From Granulicella sp. S156 (GTDB taxonomy: Bacteria > Acidobacteriota > Terriglobia > Terriglobales > Acidobacteriaceae): DNA of 37,240 nt. Position 1 is the first letter of the stretch. Every line of letters begins with the position of its first letter. The notes beneath the pieces are model-generated. The model did not search any database. It worked only from the letters and a program-made list of their open reading frames with translations, and was not told the DNA's origin. Below are positions 1 through 7,483 of this stretch, piece by piece. The translations under genes were made by a program, and so were the position numbers. Location: NCBI RefSeq assembly GCF_009766105.1, contig NZ_LMUH01000013.1, positions 587,149 through 624,388 of the forward strand, in the 5' to 3' direction.

Positions 1-1
1 G

Positions 2-409
2 GAGCCGCAGCTGGCCGTCCTGCGTCACACCCGCAAGTCGTTGACGGTCCCCGAAACCATCTGCGAGTGTATGGCCCACTCCGCGCAGGACCTCGACCTG
101 GCCGCGATTGCCATCTTCACCGAAAGCGGCAACACCGCAAGACTGCTCTCCAAATACCGTCCCGATGCGCCTATCTATGCGCTCTCACCCTTTGAGCACG
201 TTGTGCGCAGGGCGATGCTGCTGTGGGGCACGTTCCCCATCCAGTGCGAACGGTTCGTCGGCACCGACAAGCTCGTGAACATGGCCGAAGACATCCTCGA
301 AAGTGCCGGGTACGTGAAGCCGAGACAAGTAGTAGGAATTGTTGCAGGTACTGCCACGAAGACCGGCGCGACCAACTTTATGCGGTTGCACCTAGTCGGC
401 GACCGATAA
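2..409 (+). CDS. pyk: Pyruvate kinase, C-terminal part (5' end outside window)
   Basis: The frame is open from base 2 and ends at TAA 407-409, giving 135 residues of the C-terminal allosteric domain of pyruvate kinase. The enzyme transfers phosphate from phosphoenolpyruvate to ADP in the last step of glycolysis. Family features visible are the PETICECMAHSA helix, the segment AIAIFTESGNTARLLSKYRP typical of the PK_C domain, and the closing strand VGIVAGTATKTGATN that precedes LHLVGDR at the C-terminus. The catalytic barrel and the true start lie upstream of the window. A TTG at 41 is only an internal codon. The reading frame looks intact, with no sign of decay. The next gene, a four-helix-bundle cassette, begins about 50 bases downstream. 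Confidence 0.9.
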   Translation, partial: EPQLAVLRHTRKSLTVPETICECMAHSAQDLDLAAIAIFTESGNTARLLSKYRPDAPIYALSPFEHVVRRAMLLWGTFPIQCERFVGTDKLVNMAEDILESAGYVKPRQVVGIVAGTATKTGATNFMRLHLVGDR

Positions 410-420
410 GTCGGAGTGAA

Positions 421-473
421 CAGAAAACAGAGATCAGAGACGAAAGAACAGAAATAGAGATGAGAGATCAGGA
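421..473. repeat. Left purine-rich repeat arm flanking the four-helix-bundle gene
   Basis: This purine-rich stretch holds two related copies of a CAGAAAnnnAGAGATnAGAGA motif (421-440 and 449-469). Its last 18 bases (456-473, AGAGATGAGAGATCAGGA) are the exact reverse complement of 870-887. The start codon of the enclosed gene (460) lies inside this arm. It is either the end of a small mobile cassette or a stem flanking the gene; nothing in the window decides between these. Confidence 0.7.
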
Positions 474-924
474 CGCCACTGGACCGTGGGCCGTTAAATC
501 TTTTCGTGATTTGATTGTCTGGCAAAGATCCATGCAGTTGTGCGTGGCGGTCTATGAACTGACCCGCACTTTCCCGCGGGAGGAGATTTACGGCTTGACG
601 AGCCAAATGCGTCGAGCTTGTGTGTCGATCTCCAGCAATATCGCGGAAGGGCATGGCCGTGGGAGTGTTCCGCAACTACTTCATTTCCTCTCCATCGCTC
701 GTGGATCGACATTCGAAGTGCAAGCTCAATTGCTTCTCGCCAGGGAACTGCAACTGGGCGAACCCGCACAGCTGGATCGGAGTGATGGTTTCTGCGAAGA
801 GATCAGCAAGATGCTATTTGCAACAATGAAATCGCTCAAGTCAAGACAATCAAACCCTAGCAACACATCTCCTGATCTCTCATCTCTGTTTTCTGATCTC
901 TCGCCTAGGCGAGGGCATCGGTGA
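460..924 (+). CDS. Four helix bundle protein (23S rRNA intervening-sequence / S23 type)
   Basis: The 154-residue product has the family signature of the four-helix-bundle proteins first noticed in 23S rRNA intervening sequences: FRDLIVWQRSMQLCVAVYEL near residues 15-34, FPREEIYGLTSQMRRACVSI near 38-57 and SSNIAEGHGRG near 58-68. Members form small pentameric helical bundles. Related Avd proteins assist diversity-generating retroelements, but no reverse transcriptase is present here, so the role is unknown. The ATG at 460 was chosen because homology begins just after it; a longer frame from 223 merely overlaps pyk. Both ends of the frame lie in inverted-repeat arms, and the last roughly 18 residues (after SNPSNT) are encoded by the right arm, so the normal C-terminus has probably been replaced. 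The 3' end overlaps the convergent tetR gene by 20 bases. Confidence 0.8.
   Translation: MRDQDATGPWAVKSFRDLIVWQRSMQLCVAVYELTRTFPREEIYGLTSQMRRACVSISSNIAEGHGRGSVPQLLHFLSIARGSTFEVQAQLLLARELQLGEPAQLDRSDGFCEEISKMLFATMKSLKSRQSNPSNTSPDLSSLFSDLSPRRGHR
870..896. repeat. Right repeat arm, inverse of the left arm
   Basis: Bases 870-887 (TCCTGATCTCTCATCTCT) are the perfect reverse complement of 456-473. The adjoining bases to 895 also match, in inverse, the CAGAAAACAGAGAT copy at 421-434. The arm is translated as the C-terminal tail of the four-helix-bundle protein. Confidence 0.7.
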
Positions 925-1510
925 GATACAGCCGCATGACTTTCTTAAACTCGGTGACTACGGATTCCCGCTCTTTAGGTGTCGCCAGGCGGTAGACGGC
1001 GAGCAGGCCTTTGATGATTTCGACGATCACCTGGGCGTTGAGAAAAGCCTGCTCTGCGGGCAGGCTGGGCTTCAGATTCTGAAGTGCGGCGGCGATGGTC
1101 CTGCGCAGAGGCTCGCGCGCGGCTTTGGTGCGCGCATAGGCAAGCGGCGCACCGCCCAGCGTCAGATAGGCAGGTCGCTCGCGCACGAACTCCAGGATGC
1201 CTTCAATAAAGGTGTCTGCAATAGTGGCTTTGCCGCGCGCGGGAGGAAGTTGCAGGAGCTTCGCCCAATGCTCCTCCGCCTCATGGACGTACTGCGTGAT
1301 GAGCACTAGCGCAAGGGCCGGCTTATCCGGGAAATAGTCATAGAGCGTGCCGATGGAGGCCTGCGCCTGCTCGGCGATGGCGGTCATCGTAGCAGCCTCG
1401 TAGCCGACGGTGCCAAAGAGCTCCTCAGCGGCTTTAAGGAAGCTGGCCCGGCGGACCTCCGCCCGGTTTTGTTGCGGACGGCGTCTTGGAGTTGCAGAAG
1501 TTGAGGGCAC
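905..1510 (-). CDS. TetR/AcrR family transcriptional regulator
   Basis: The 201-residue protein has the TetR layout. A basic N-terminus (TPRRRPQQNRAEVRR) is followed by an HTH at about residues 25-70 with the family pattern AAEELFGTVGYEAATMTAIAE and the recognition element IGTLYDYFPDKPAL, then an all-helical ligand-binding domain. The start is GTG 1510-1508, as no other start precedes the HTH. No strong Shine-Dalgarno is visible and the start codon lies inside an operator-like palindrome, which suggests autoregulation. It is divergent from the isochorismatase-like and efflux genes, the classic arrangement of a TetR repressor controlling a small detoxification operon. The ligand is unknown. 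Its 3' end runs into the four-helix-bundle cassette. Confidence 0.9.
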   Translation of the reverse strand: MPSTSATPRRRPQQNRAEVRRASFLKAAEELFGTVGYEAATMTAIAEQAQASIGTLYDYFPDKPALALVLITQYVHEAEEHWAKLLQLPPARGKATIADTFIEGILEFVRERPAYLTLGGAPLAYARTKAAREPLRRTIAAALQNLKPSLPAEQAFLNAQVIVEIIKGLLAVYRLATPKERESVVTEFKKVMRLYLTDALA

Positions 1511-1519
1511 CCTCGTATA
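1498..1519. promoter_or_regulatory. TetR operator candidate, degenerate copy overlapping the tetR start
   Basis: The sequence is AAGTTGAGGG, CA, then CCCTCGTATA. The left half is identical to the left half of the perfect palindrome at 1534, and the inner GAGGG/CCCTC symmetry is kept. It covers the GTG start codon of tetR. Binding here would block tetR expression, which is inferred from position and symmetry only. Confidence 0.6.
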
Positions 1520-1533
1520 TTAAGAGGAAATGG

Positions 1534-1555
1534 AAGTTGAGGGAACCCTCAACTT
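1534..1555. promoter_or_regulatory. TetR operator candidate, perfect 10-bp palindrome
   Basis: AAGTTGAGGG and its exact reverse complement CCCTCAACTT are separated by AA. The site lies between tetR and the isochorismatase-like gene, and its centre is 36 bp from the centre of the degenerate copy at 1498. It is upstream of the ATG at 1575, so it argues against the longer frame starting at 1530 being the real gene start. Confidence 0.75.
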
Positions 1556-1574
1556 TACGAAAGAGAGAAATACG

Positions 1575-2144
1575 ATGGCCGTTGCCCTTGATTCGAAGAC
1601 CACAGCCCTTGTCCTGATCGATCTGCAGCACGGTATTCTGGGCATGCCACTCCAGCCCCATTCCGCCGATGCGATCGTAAAAGCCTCCAGCAGGATGGCC
1701 GCGGCCTTCCGCGAGAAGCACGCGAAGGTTGTCTATGTGCGGGTAGATATGAATAACTTGCTGCCGCTCATCGTGGACCGCTCGCACAGAGACCCGTCCG
1801 CTCCACCGTTGCCCGCGATCGCCTCTGAGCTGGTGCCTGCAGCTGGGTTTCAGGAGAGTGATCTGCTCATCACGAAGCGCCACTGGAGCGCGTTCGGCCA
1901 GACAGAACTGGAGGACACGTTGAAGAAGTTAGGTGTAACAACGATCGTTCTGGGCGGCGTGGCCACCAACTTTGGCGTGGAGTCTACAGCGCGGCACGCG
2001 GTGGCAGTGGGCTTTCATGTGGTGATCGCGGAAGATGCGTGCACCACGCTTGAAGCTGAGGCGCATACATTTGCGATGGAGAAGATCTTTCCAATGATCG
2101 GGCGAGTCAGCACCAGCCAGGAGATCATCGATGCGCTCGCCTGA
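1575..2144 (+). CDS. Isochorismatase-like hydrolase family protein
   Basis: The 189-residue single-domain protein has the isochorismatase/cysteine-hydrolase alpha-beta fold. Family positions visible are the Asp of LVLIDLQ (D16), the Lys of LLITKRHWSAF (K101) and the motif GGVATNFGVESTARHA. In amidase-type members a Cys nucleophile follows the cis-peptide; here that place is Gly (G134), as in isochorismatase and PhzD, which hydrolyse vinyl ethers without a Cys. Cysteine-amidase chemistry is therefore unlikely and the substrate is unknown. ATG 1575 was chosen over 1530 because GAGAG precedes it and the operator occupies 1534-1555. The stop overlaps the start of the efflux gene by 14 bases, so the two are translationally coupled and probably under the divergent TetR. 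Confidence 0.85.
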   Translation: MAVALDSKTTALVLIDLQHGILGMPLQPHSADAIVKASSRMAAAFREKHAKVVYVRVDMNNLLPLIVDRSHRDPSAPPLPAIASELVPAAGFQESDLLITKRHWSAFGQTELEDTLKKLGVTTIVLGGVATNFGVESTARHAVAVGFHVVIAEDACTTLEAEAHTFAMEKIFPMIGRVSTSQEIIDALA

Positions 2145-3573
2145 AGTTGCACTCGCCGGCGGCCCTGTGCGGCGCAATCTCGTGCTCGGGATATGTTGCA
2201 TGAGCGTGCTGCTCGTGGCCATGGATGTAACCATCGTCAACGTGGCGTTGCCAGCCATTCAGCATGATCTGCATGCGAGTCTTTCGGGACTGCAGTGGAT
2301 TATTGACGCGTATACCCTGGTCGTCGCGAGTTTGCTGATGCTGTCGGGCTCGATGTCCGACCGGTTCGGGCGCAGACGTGTGTTTCAGATTGGGCTGACC
2401 CTGTTCATCGCAGGCTCGCTACTTTGCAGCCTGGCACACAATATCGATCAACTGATTGCGTATCGTGCGCTGCAGGGACTGGGTGCGTCCATGCTCAATC
2501 CAGTCGCGCTCTCGATCGTTGCGAATGTTTTTACGGAACCCAGGGCGCGTGCGCGTGCGCAGGCGGTGGGCGTGTGGGGCGCTGTGGCCGGGTTGGCGTT
2601 GGCGCTGGGGCCTCTGCTGGGCGGAGCTTTGACACAAGCTATAGGCTGGCGTTCGATCTTCTGGATCAACGCGCCGATTGGTGTAATCACCGTTATCCTC
2701 GCGGCGGTGTATGTGCCGGAGTCGAAGGCGGCGCGGGCGCGGGCGTTCGATCCGGTGGGACAAGGGTTGGTGTTCGTGGGTCTGACGACGTTGACATATG
2801 CGGTCATTGAAGGACCTCACTCAGGTTGGAGTTCCTCTCTGATCTGCGCGCTGTTCGCCGCGGCCGGAGCGTCGTTTGTCGGCTTCCTGCTCTACGAGCC
2901 GCGGTGCAGAGAGCCGCTTGTAAACCTGCGGTTCTTTCGCAGCGTACCGTTCAGCAGCGCTACGCTTCTTGGTGTGTGTGTATTCTCGTCGTTCTCGGCC
3001 TTCTTGTTTTTGAACGCGCTGTATCTGCAGCAGGTGCGTGGATTCTCAGCATTCCATACGGGGTTATCTACGCTGCCGCTGGCGCTGTCGATGATGGCGA
3101 GTTCTCCGTGGAGTGGGAGACTCGTCGGACGGTATGGGGCACGGCCATCGCTCTACGCTGCGGGCACATTCTTTTTACTAAGCACGTTGCTGATGACACA
3201 GCTCACCCCGGCGACTCCTGTGGCTGTGCTGCTGGTGGCTTATGCTTCGTTCGGACTGGGGCTGGGAATGGTGAATCCGGCAATCTCCAACAGTGCGGTT
3301 GCGGGAATGCCTCTGGCGCAGGCGGGCGTGGCTGCGGCGATCGCTTCGACCAGCAGACAGGTGGGAGCAGCTATGGGTGTAGCGATCGCGGGAACGGTAG
3401 TGACCGCGAGCCGTACTAGAGGATCCAGCTTCACGCTGGCCACACACCCGATCTGGTGGATCATGACGGGGTGCGGAGCCATCGTGCTATTCCTTGGATG
3501 GGTTTCTGCGACATCGTGGGCGCGTGCGAGCGCAGACCTTGCGGCGGCTGAACTCATGGTGGCCGTTAGCTAG
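2131..3573 (+). CDS. DHA2-type MFS drug efflux transporter (EmrB/QacA family)
   Basis: This 480-residue inner-membrane protein has about 14 hydrophobic segments, the DHA2 pattern for proton-driven export of small toxic compounds. MDVTIVNVALP in the first helix matches family motif D1. SGSMSDRFGRRRVF in the loop after helix 2 is MFS motif A. A motif C-like glycine pattern follows (AVAGLALALGPLLGG). The start ATG 2131 overlaps the preceding isochorismatase-like gene, giving a two-gene operon of enzyme plus exporter. The divergent TetR and its double operator suggest induction by the exported or hydrolysed compound. Length and motifs look complete. The substrate cannot be read from sequence. Confidence 0.9.
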   Translation: MRSPEVALAGGPVRRNLVLGICCMSVLLVAMDVTIVNVALPAIQHDLHASLSGLQWIIDAYTLVVASLLMLSGSMSDRFGRRRVFQIGLTLFIAGSLLCSLAHNIDQLIAYRALQGLGASMLNPVALSIVANVFTEPRARARAQAVGVWGAVAGLALALGPLLGGALTQAIGWRSIFWINAPIGVITVILAAVYVPESKAARARAFDPVGQGLVFVGLTTLTYAVIEGPHSGWSSSLICALFAAAGASFVGFLLYEPRCREPLVNLRFFRSVPFSSATLLGVCVFSSFSAFLFLNALYLQQVRGFSAFHTGLSTLPLALSMMASSPWSGRLVGRYGARPSLYAAGTFFLLSTLLMTQLTPATPVAVLLVAYASFGLGLGMVNPAISNSAVAGMPLAQAGVAAAIASTSRQVGAAMGVAIAGTVVTASRTRGSSFTLATHPIWWIMTGCGAIVLFLGWVSATSWARASADLAAAELMVAVS

Positions 3574-3579
3574 GCGCAA

Positions 3580-3594
3580 AGCCTCTAACAGGCT
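3580..3594. terminator. Short hairpin between convergent genes
   Basis: AGCCT, loop CTAAC, then AGGCT sits in the 21-base gap between the efflux gene and the convergent secreted-protein gene. The stem is only 5 bp and lacks a clear T run, so this is a weak candidate for a bidirectional terminator. Confidence 0.25.
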
Positions 3595-4773
3595 CTAGCG
3601 TTGGAGTACTAGACCCTGCATGTCGTCATAGCGCATGGCCAAACCCCAGCCGTAAGGCGTTCGAGAGTGTTTGTCGTCGTCGTGGATCGAGCTATACAGA
3701 GCGATCATGATTTCGTTGCGGCCGCGATGCAATGGAATTGGAATTGAGCTATTTTCCAAGGAGAGACGGCCATCAGGACGTTGCCGCTCGGATACTGGAT
3801 CATAGAAATTTTTCCTGGTGCTTATCAAAGACCCATTCGCAAAAACCCACGCTTCGCCGATCCAACCCAGCGATACCTGCTTCGTCTGATCCCGGTCAGA
3901 ATCAACATACGTTCTAAGCCAAGTCAGGGTCGACGGTTCCTTAGAAGCGCTGTACTGCCGGTTGAGATTCACGACTCCAAATCGTTCGGACCGGATGGGC
4001 TTCCACATCTTCGGATCTTGGGGTCCCTCCGCGTACGCGGGATTCGATCCATAGTGCAAAGGTGTCAAGGGTCCCAGTTCCCACGCATGAACGATTCCAG
4101 CCGCATTTCCCAGGCTGTCGGGAAGAGGAACTGGGGACAAGCCGTCCGTCTTGCTCGGCGAGACCACAAGATTGGCGAACGCCGCGGGGCCGTGCAGTTC
4201 CAACCCACCCTGCTGGGTATCTCCGAGGAGTTCATCGACTGCGAGCGTAGGTTGCACGGAGTCGTTGATGAAGACGTTCATTCGTTTGCCCGAAACCACA
4301 AGCCGCACGTGATTCCAGCCGTCCGCGAAGACAGGAGCCCGCTTCTGGTACTCGGGGTAGACGTTCCACAGCATAAAGCCGTTGATCACTGGGCTGTACT
4401 GAATGCAGTCGTTCTCGGCCCTGCAGTCTGGAAGACTACGAATGTAAAACTCCTCGCCGTTCTGAGGGTCACGCTGCCGGAAACGTATGCCCGGTATGTC
4501 CTCAGCCAGCGGTTTCATATCGAACTCAATCGTTCCGTCACGAAAGGACAGTTCGTTGAGAGCGAGATCCCCTGATTTCAGAACGATGATCCCGTCGGGG
4601 AAACCTTCCTGCATCACATATTGCACGTCAGGCTTATCACTGACAGGATGCCAGTGACTTGAGGTCATCGAGATTACCTGGCTTGTTCTAGCCTCAGGCT
4701 CCATCGCGCTGAGGGAGTTAGGCAGCGAGAGGCAAAATGTTAGTACGAGTAGGCCCAGTTGGAGCTTATGCAT
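3595..4773 (-). CDS. Secreted two-domain beta-sandwich protein, likely carbohydrate-binding
   Basis: The 392-residue protein opens with a signal peptide (MHKLQLGLLVLTFCLSLPNSLSA), so it is exported. Residues of about 45-210 resemble concanavalin A-like/DUF1080 folds: LNELSFRDGTIEFDMKPLAE, then FADGWNHVRLVVSGKRMNVF and GGLELHGPAAFANLVV. Residues of about 240-392 look like a second jelly-roll, with WLRTYVDSDRDQTKQVSLGW and IPIPLHRGRNEIMIALYSS, as in galactose-binding accessory domains. No catalytic residue set is recognisable. AAAGGA precedes the ATG at 4773. It follows the small secreted NTF2-like gene by 46 bases on the same strand, probably in one transcript. A role in binding or sensing sugars is inference. 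Confidence 0.75.
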   Translation of the reverse strand: MHKLQLGLLVLTFCLSLPNSLSAMEPEARTSQVISMTSSHWHPVSDKPDVQYVMQEGFPDGIIVLKSGDLALNELSFRDGTIEFDMKPLAEDIPGIRFRQRDPQNGEEFYIRSLPDCRAENDCIQYSPVINGFMLWNVYPEYQKRAPVFADGWNHVRLVVSGKRMNVFINDSVQPTLAVDELLGDTQQGGLELHGPAAFANLVVSPSKTDGLSPVPLPDSLGNAAGIVHAWELGPLTPLHYGSNPAYAEGPQDPKMWKPIRSERFGVVNLNRQYSASKEPSTLTWLRTYVDSDRDQTKQVSLGWIGEAWVFANGSLISTRKNFYDPVSERQRPDGRLSLENSSIPIPLHRGRNEIMIALYSSIHDDDKHSRTPYGWGLAMRYDDMQGLVLQR

Positions 4774-4819
4774 TATTTTCCTTTTGTTGTGCGGTGTTCA
4801 ATTTGCCGCTCTCAAATGC

Positions 4820-5353
4820 TTATGACATGTGTGGATTTGACGAGTAGGTGATGGCGGCTATCCTCCAACCGGCGGCTCCTTTAACCAGGACCCAGGTCTC
4901 GCTGCCGCGATTTTGTTCTTTTCCGTCAACTAGGAATACGAAGTCGAAGTACACCGACGCAATCGTTCCGTCGCTGTTTTCCTGCAGATGGGTGTGCGTC
5001 GGATTGAAGTTGGCCTTTGAGGTCGAAACCACCTTTGCGAAATCGGTGTAGCTTCCCACACGAATCTTCACCGCATCCGGTGATTTCGCTTTAGCACGGG
5101 CGTAAGCGTCATCGGAAAGCACGTTGAGCCACATACTGCCTTGGGGAATGAATAGGCTCGCCAGCCGAGATCCGTCGTGATGCAGAACGGCTTCGTGGTA
5201 GGCGTCGATCACATGCTGAACGTCGACAGTATCCGAAGCAGTGCTGGCAGCGAGATTTTTGTTGCTTTCAGTAGTGTTTGGGCTCTGAGCGAAGCTCGCG
5301 GTACCGATCAGAATTGTGAGAGTAAAGAGGAGGCTGCTGATGAAACGCTTCAT
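4820..5353 (-). CDS. Secreted SnoaL/NTF2-like protein (DUF4440 type)
   Basis: The 177-residue protein carries a signal peptide (MKRFISSLLFTLTILIGTASFAQ) followed by a low-complexity linker and an NTF2-like cone fold from about residue 42. VQHVIDAYHEAVLHHDGSRL and SLFIPQGSMWLNVL form the first helix and strand, and the end has the typical pattern GSETWVLVKGAAGWRIAAIT. Members of this fold are small periplasmic binding proteins or enzymes, and no active site can be assigned. AAGGAG lies 7 bases before the ATG. It is the first gene of a probable two-gene unit with the downstream beta-sandwich protein and is divergent from the LytS-type kinase. Confidence 0.75.
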   Translation of the reverse strand: MKRFISSLLFTLTILIGTASFAQSPNTTESNKNLAASTASDTVDVQHVIDAYHEAVLHHDGSRLASLFIPQGSMWLNVLSDDAYARAKAKSPDAVKIRVGSYTDFAKVVSTSKANFNPTHTHLQENSDGTIASVYFDFVFLVDGKEQNRGSETWVLVKGAAGWRIAAITYSSNPHMS

Positions 5354-5587
5354 GTGTTATCTCCTTGAAGAGGATGGCTGCAAAGGTCACATTGGGATGT
5401 GAGAGCAGAAATGTCTAACGTGAATCTACGCATATTCACCACGCAGCTGGACGATATGTTCTGAAGCGGTCCTGGCCATTGCAGATCGGTATAGTGATGG
5501 AACGAGACGGATGCGCAACAATGCACAACGAGAACCTGCACTCTCTCAACAGCCCTTCCACCGCCGAGGACGGCCACGCTGACGAAC

Positions 5588-6703
5588 GTGTCTGTCAGAA
5601 TGGCTAGAGCAATGATGAAACGCCTTCTCAGAGGTTCGGTCCTCTCCGTGGTCTTTTGGACGACCATTGCGCTGGTCTTTGCGTTGCCTCAACTGGGACA
5701 GAACAACAACCTGCACAAGGTTCTTATCTCGGCGTTGGTTCAATGGTGGTCCTGGGGAATTTTAGTTCCAGGCATCCTGGCACTGGACCATATCCTTCCC
5801 TTTTCAGCGCAACGTATCGTACCGCGTCTCATCGCGCATCTTTTTCTGGGACCCTTCGTGACCGTGGTGTATGGCTACGTCGAGACCGCTTTGAAGGCCC
5901 TGTTCGGCATAGGTGCATGGTCGAGACTGTTCGGAACATCAGTCATCACAAAAGCTATTCAAGAAATGTTCTGGAGCATGCTCGTGTACTGCCTCATCGT
6001 TGGCGTGTGGGAGGCCTACCTGTACCACCAGCGCTACGTCTCGGCTGAGCTGCAGATGGAGCGGCTGCAGAGAAACTTCTCCGAGGCTCGCCTCAACGCA
6101 TTGCGCATGCAATTAGATCCGCACTTCCTCTTCAATGCCCTCAACACCGTCTCGTCCCAGGTCGAACGCGAACCAAAACTCGCGAGAAAAATGATCGAAC
6201 ATCTCGGCGATTTACTTCGCCTTTCTCTAAGCTCACAGGGAGTTCACGAGATATCGCTTGCCGAAGAACTGGCCTTCCTCGACCACTATCTGGCCATACA
6301 GAAGATCCGCTTCGGCGATGCCTTGAAAATCGAGATGAGAATCGCGCCAGACGTGAAAGATGCTCTGGTCCCCAGTCTGTTCATCCAGCCATTGGTGGAA
6401 AATGCCATCCGCCATGGCATCTCCAAAAGAGCTCGGGGCGGCTCCATTATTTTGAACGCTCAACGCATCCAGGAGAGGCTCGTCATCCAGGTGCTCGACG
6501 ATGGCGTGGGATTACCCTCAGGATGGTCGTTCGAAGATCACAAGGGCGTTGGCCTCTCTGTGACACGAGAGCGAATCGCCGGGTTGTATCCCGGCGATAC
6601 GAGCCAATTCGATGTCCGGCGGAGAAGTGAAGGTGGAACAGAGGTGTACCTTTCATTTCCGCTGCACCTACGAAAGGAAGCAGATGACGGCCTTACAAGC
6701 TGA
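5588..6703 (+). CDS. LytS/YehU-type sensor histidine kinase
   Basis: This membrane sensor kinase of 371 residues has four predicted membrane segments (about 18-36, 46-66, 80-108 and 126-146). A short coiled linker (AELQMERLQRNFSEARLNAL) leads to the His_kinase domain. H179 in LRMQLDPHFLFNALN is the expected phosphorylation site. The ATPase N-box is LVENAIRHG (N272), and the later G-rich boxes are DDGVGLP and KGVGLSVTRERI. It lacks a recognisable periplasmic sensor domain. GTG 5588 is the longest start; ATG at 5600, 5612 or 5615 are equally possible because none has a strong Shine-Dalgarno. Its 3' end overlaps the LytTR regulator, so the two form one signalling unit, divergent from two secreted proteins that may be its targets. 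Confidence 0.9.
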   Translation: MSVRMARAMMKRLLRGSVLSVVFWTTIALVFALPQLGQNNNLHKVLISALVQWWSWGILVPGILALDHILPFSAQRIVPRLIAHLFLGPFVTVVYGYVETALKALFGIGAWSRLFGTSVITKAIQEMFWSMLVYCLIVGVWEAYLYHQRYVSAELQMERLQRNFSEARLNALRMQLDPHFLFNALNTVSSQVEREPKLARKMIEHLGDLLRLSLSSQGVHEISLAEELAFLDHYLAIQKIRFGDALKIEMRIAPDVKDALVPSLFIQPLVENAIRHGISKRARGGSIILNAQRIQERLVIQVLDDGVGLPSGWSFEDHKGVGLSVTRERIAGLYPGDTSQFDVRRRSEGGTEVYLSFPLHLRKEADDGLTS

Positions 6704-7469
6704 TGGCATTCGTGCACTCATCGTGGATGACGAGGCTCCTGCGCGCCAGCGCATCTCCGACTTATTGAATCAAGATGCGGAAGTGCGTTCCCTGCACGAA
6801 GCAGGCGATGGGGAGACAGCCGTGCGAATGATCCTCAGTGAAAAGCCCAACCTGGTGCTACTGGATGTGCAGATGCCTGAGCTGAATGGCCTGGAGGTGA
6901 TCGAAGCTGTTGGCCCGGAGAACATGCCGCTCACGGTCTTTGTCACTGCATACGACCAGCACGCTATTCGCGCCTTCGAAGCCAATGCGTTGGATTACCT
7001 CCTCAAGCCATTCAGCGATGAGCGTTTCGAGACGATGCTGACGCGGGTCAAGAGACGGAGAGACGACCTCCATCTTCGGGAGTTCGGCCAAAGCGTAGCG
7101 CGAGTGATCGCGATGCAATCAACAGAAACCCGGTATTTGGACCGGCTCGCCGTCAAGGTCGATGGGATCACAAGGTTCGTTCGGGTGAAAGACATCGAAT
7201 GGATCGAAGCCGCGGGAGTCTATGTCACCCTCCACACCTCGGGGAAAGAATTTCTCTACCGGGCCTCGTTGACGGAGTTGGCGCAGAGTCTCGACCCGAT
7301 TCGTTTTCTTCGCATACATCGCTCGGTCATCGTCAACATCGAAAGCATTGTGCAGTTGGAGCCGCTCTCTCATGGGGAATTTGAGGTCTTGCTGAAGGAC
7401 GGTTCCCACTCCCGCGTCAGCAGAACCTATCGCAACTCCATGGAGAAGCGATTTGGACAAAAGCTCTAG
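6684..7469 (+). CDS. LytTR-family response regulator
   Basis: The 261-residue regulator has an N-terminal receiver and a C-terminal LytTR DNA-binding domain. Receiver residues visible are the acidic pair D15/D16 (LIVDDEAPARQ), the phosphoacceptor D61 (LLDVQMPELNG), T88 (VFVTAYD) and K108 (DYLLKPF). The LytTR domain spans about residues 150-258, with IEWIEAAGVYVTLHT, FLRIHRSVIVN and VSRTYRN as typical blocks. ATG 6684 was chosen because AAGGAAG precedes it by a few bases and homology begins there; a longer frame from 6612 only overlaps the kinase. The 20-base overlap with the kinase shows translational coupling. It probably binds direct repeats upstream of its targets; no confident LytTR site was identified. 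Confidence 0.92.
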   Translation: MTALQADGIRALIVDDEAPARQRISDLLNQDAEVRSLHEAGDGETAVRMILSEKPNLVLLDVQMPELNGLEVIEAVGPENMPLTVFVTAYDQHAIRAFEANALDYLLKPFSDERFETMLTRVKRRRDDLHLREFGQSVARVIAMQSTETRYLDRLAVKVDGITRFVRVKDIEWIEAAGVYVTLHTSGKEFLYRASLTELAQSLDPIRFLRIHRSVIVNIESIVQLEPLSHGEFEVLLKDGSHSRVSRTYRNSMEKRFGQKL

Positions 7470-7483
7470 ACCCTGGAACTTAA

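Noticed and set aside
3781..4575. Plus-strand ORF opposite the secreted beta-sandwich protein
   Set aside because: Shadow frame; the minus-strand gene has signal peptide and ribosome site.
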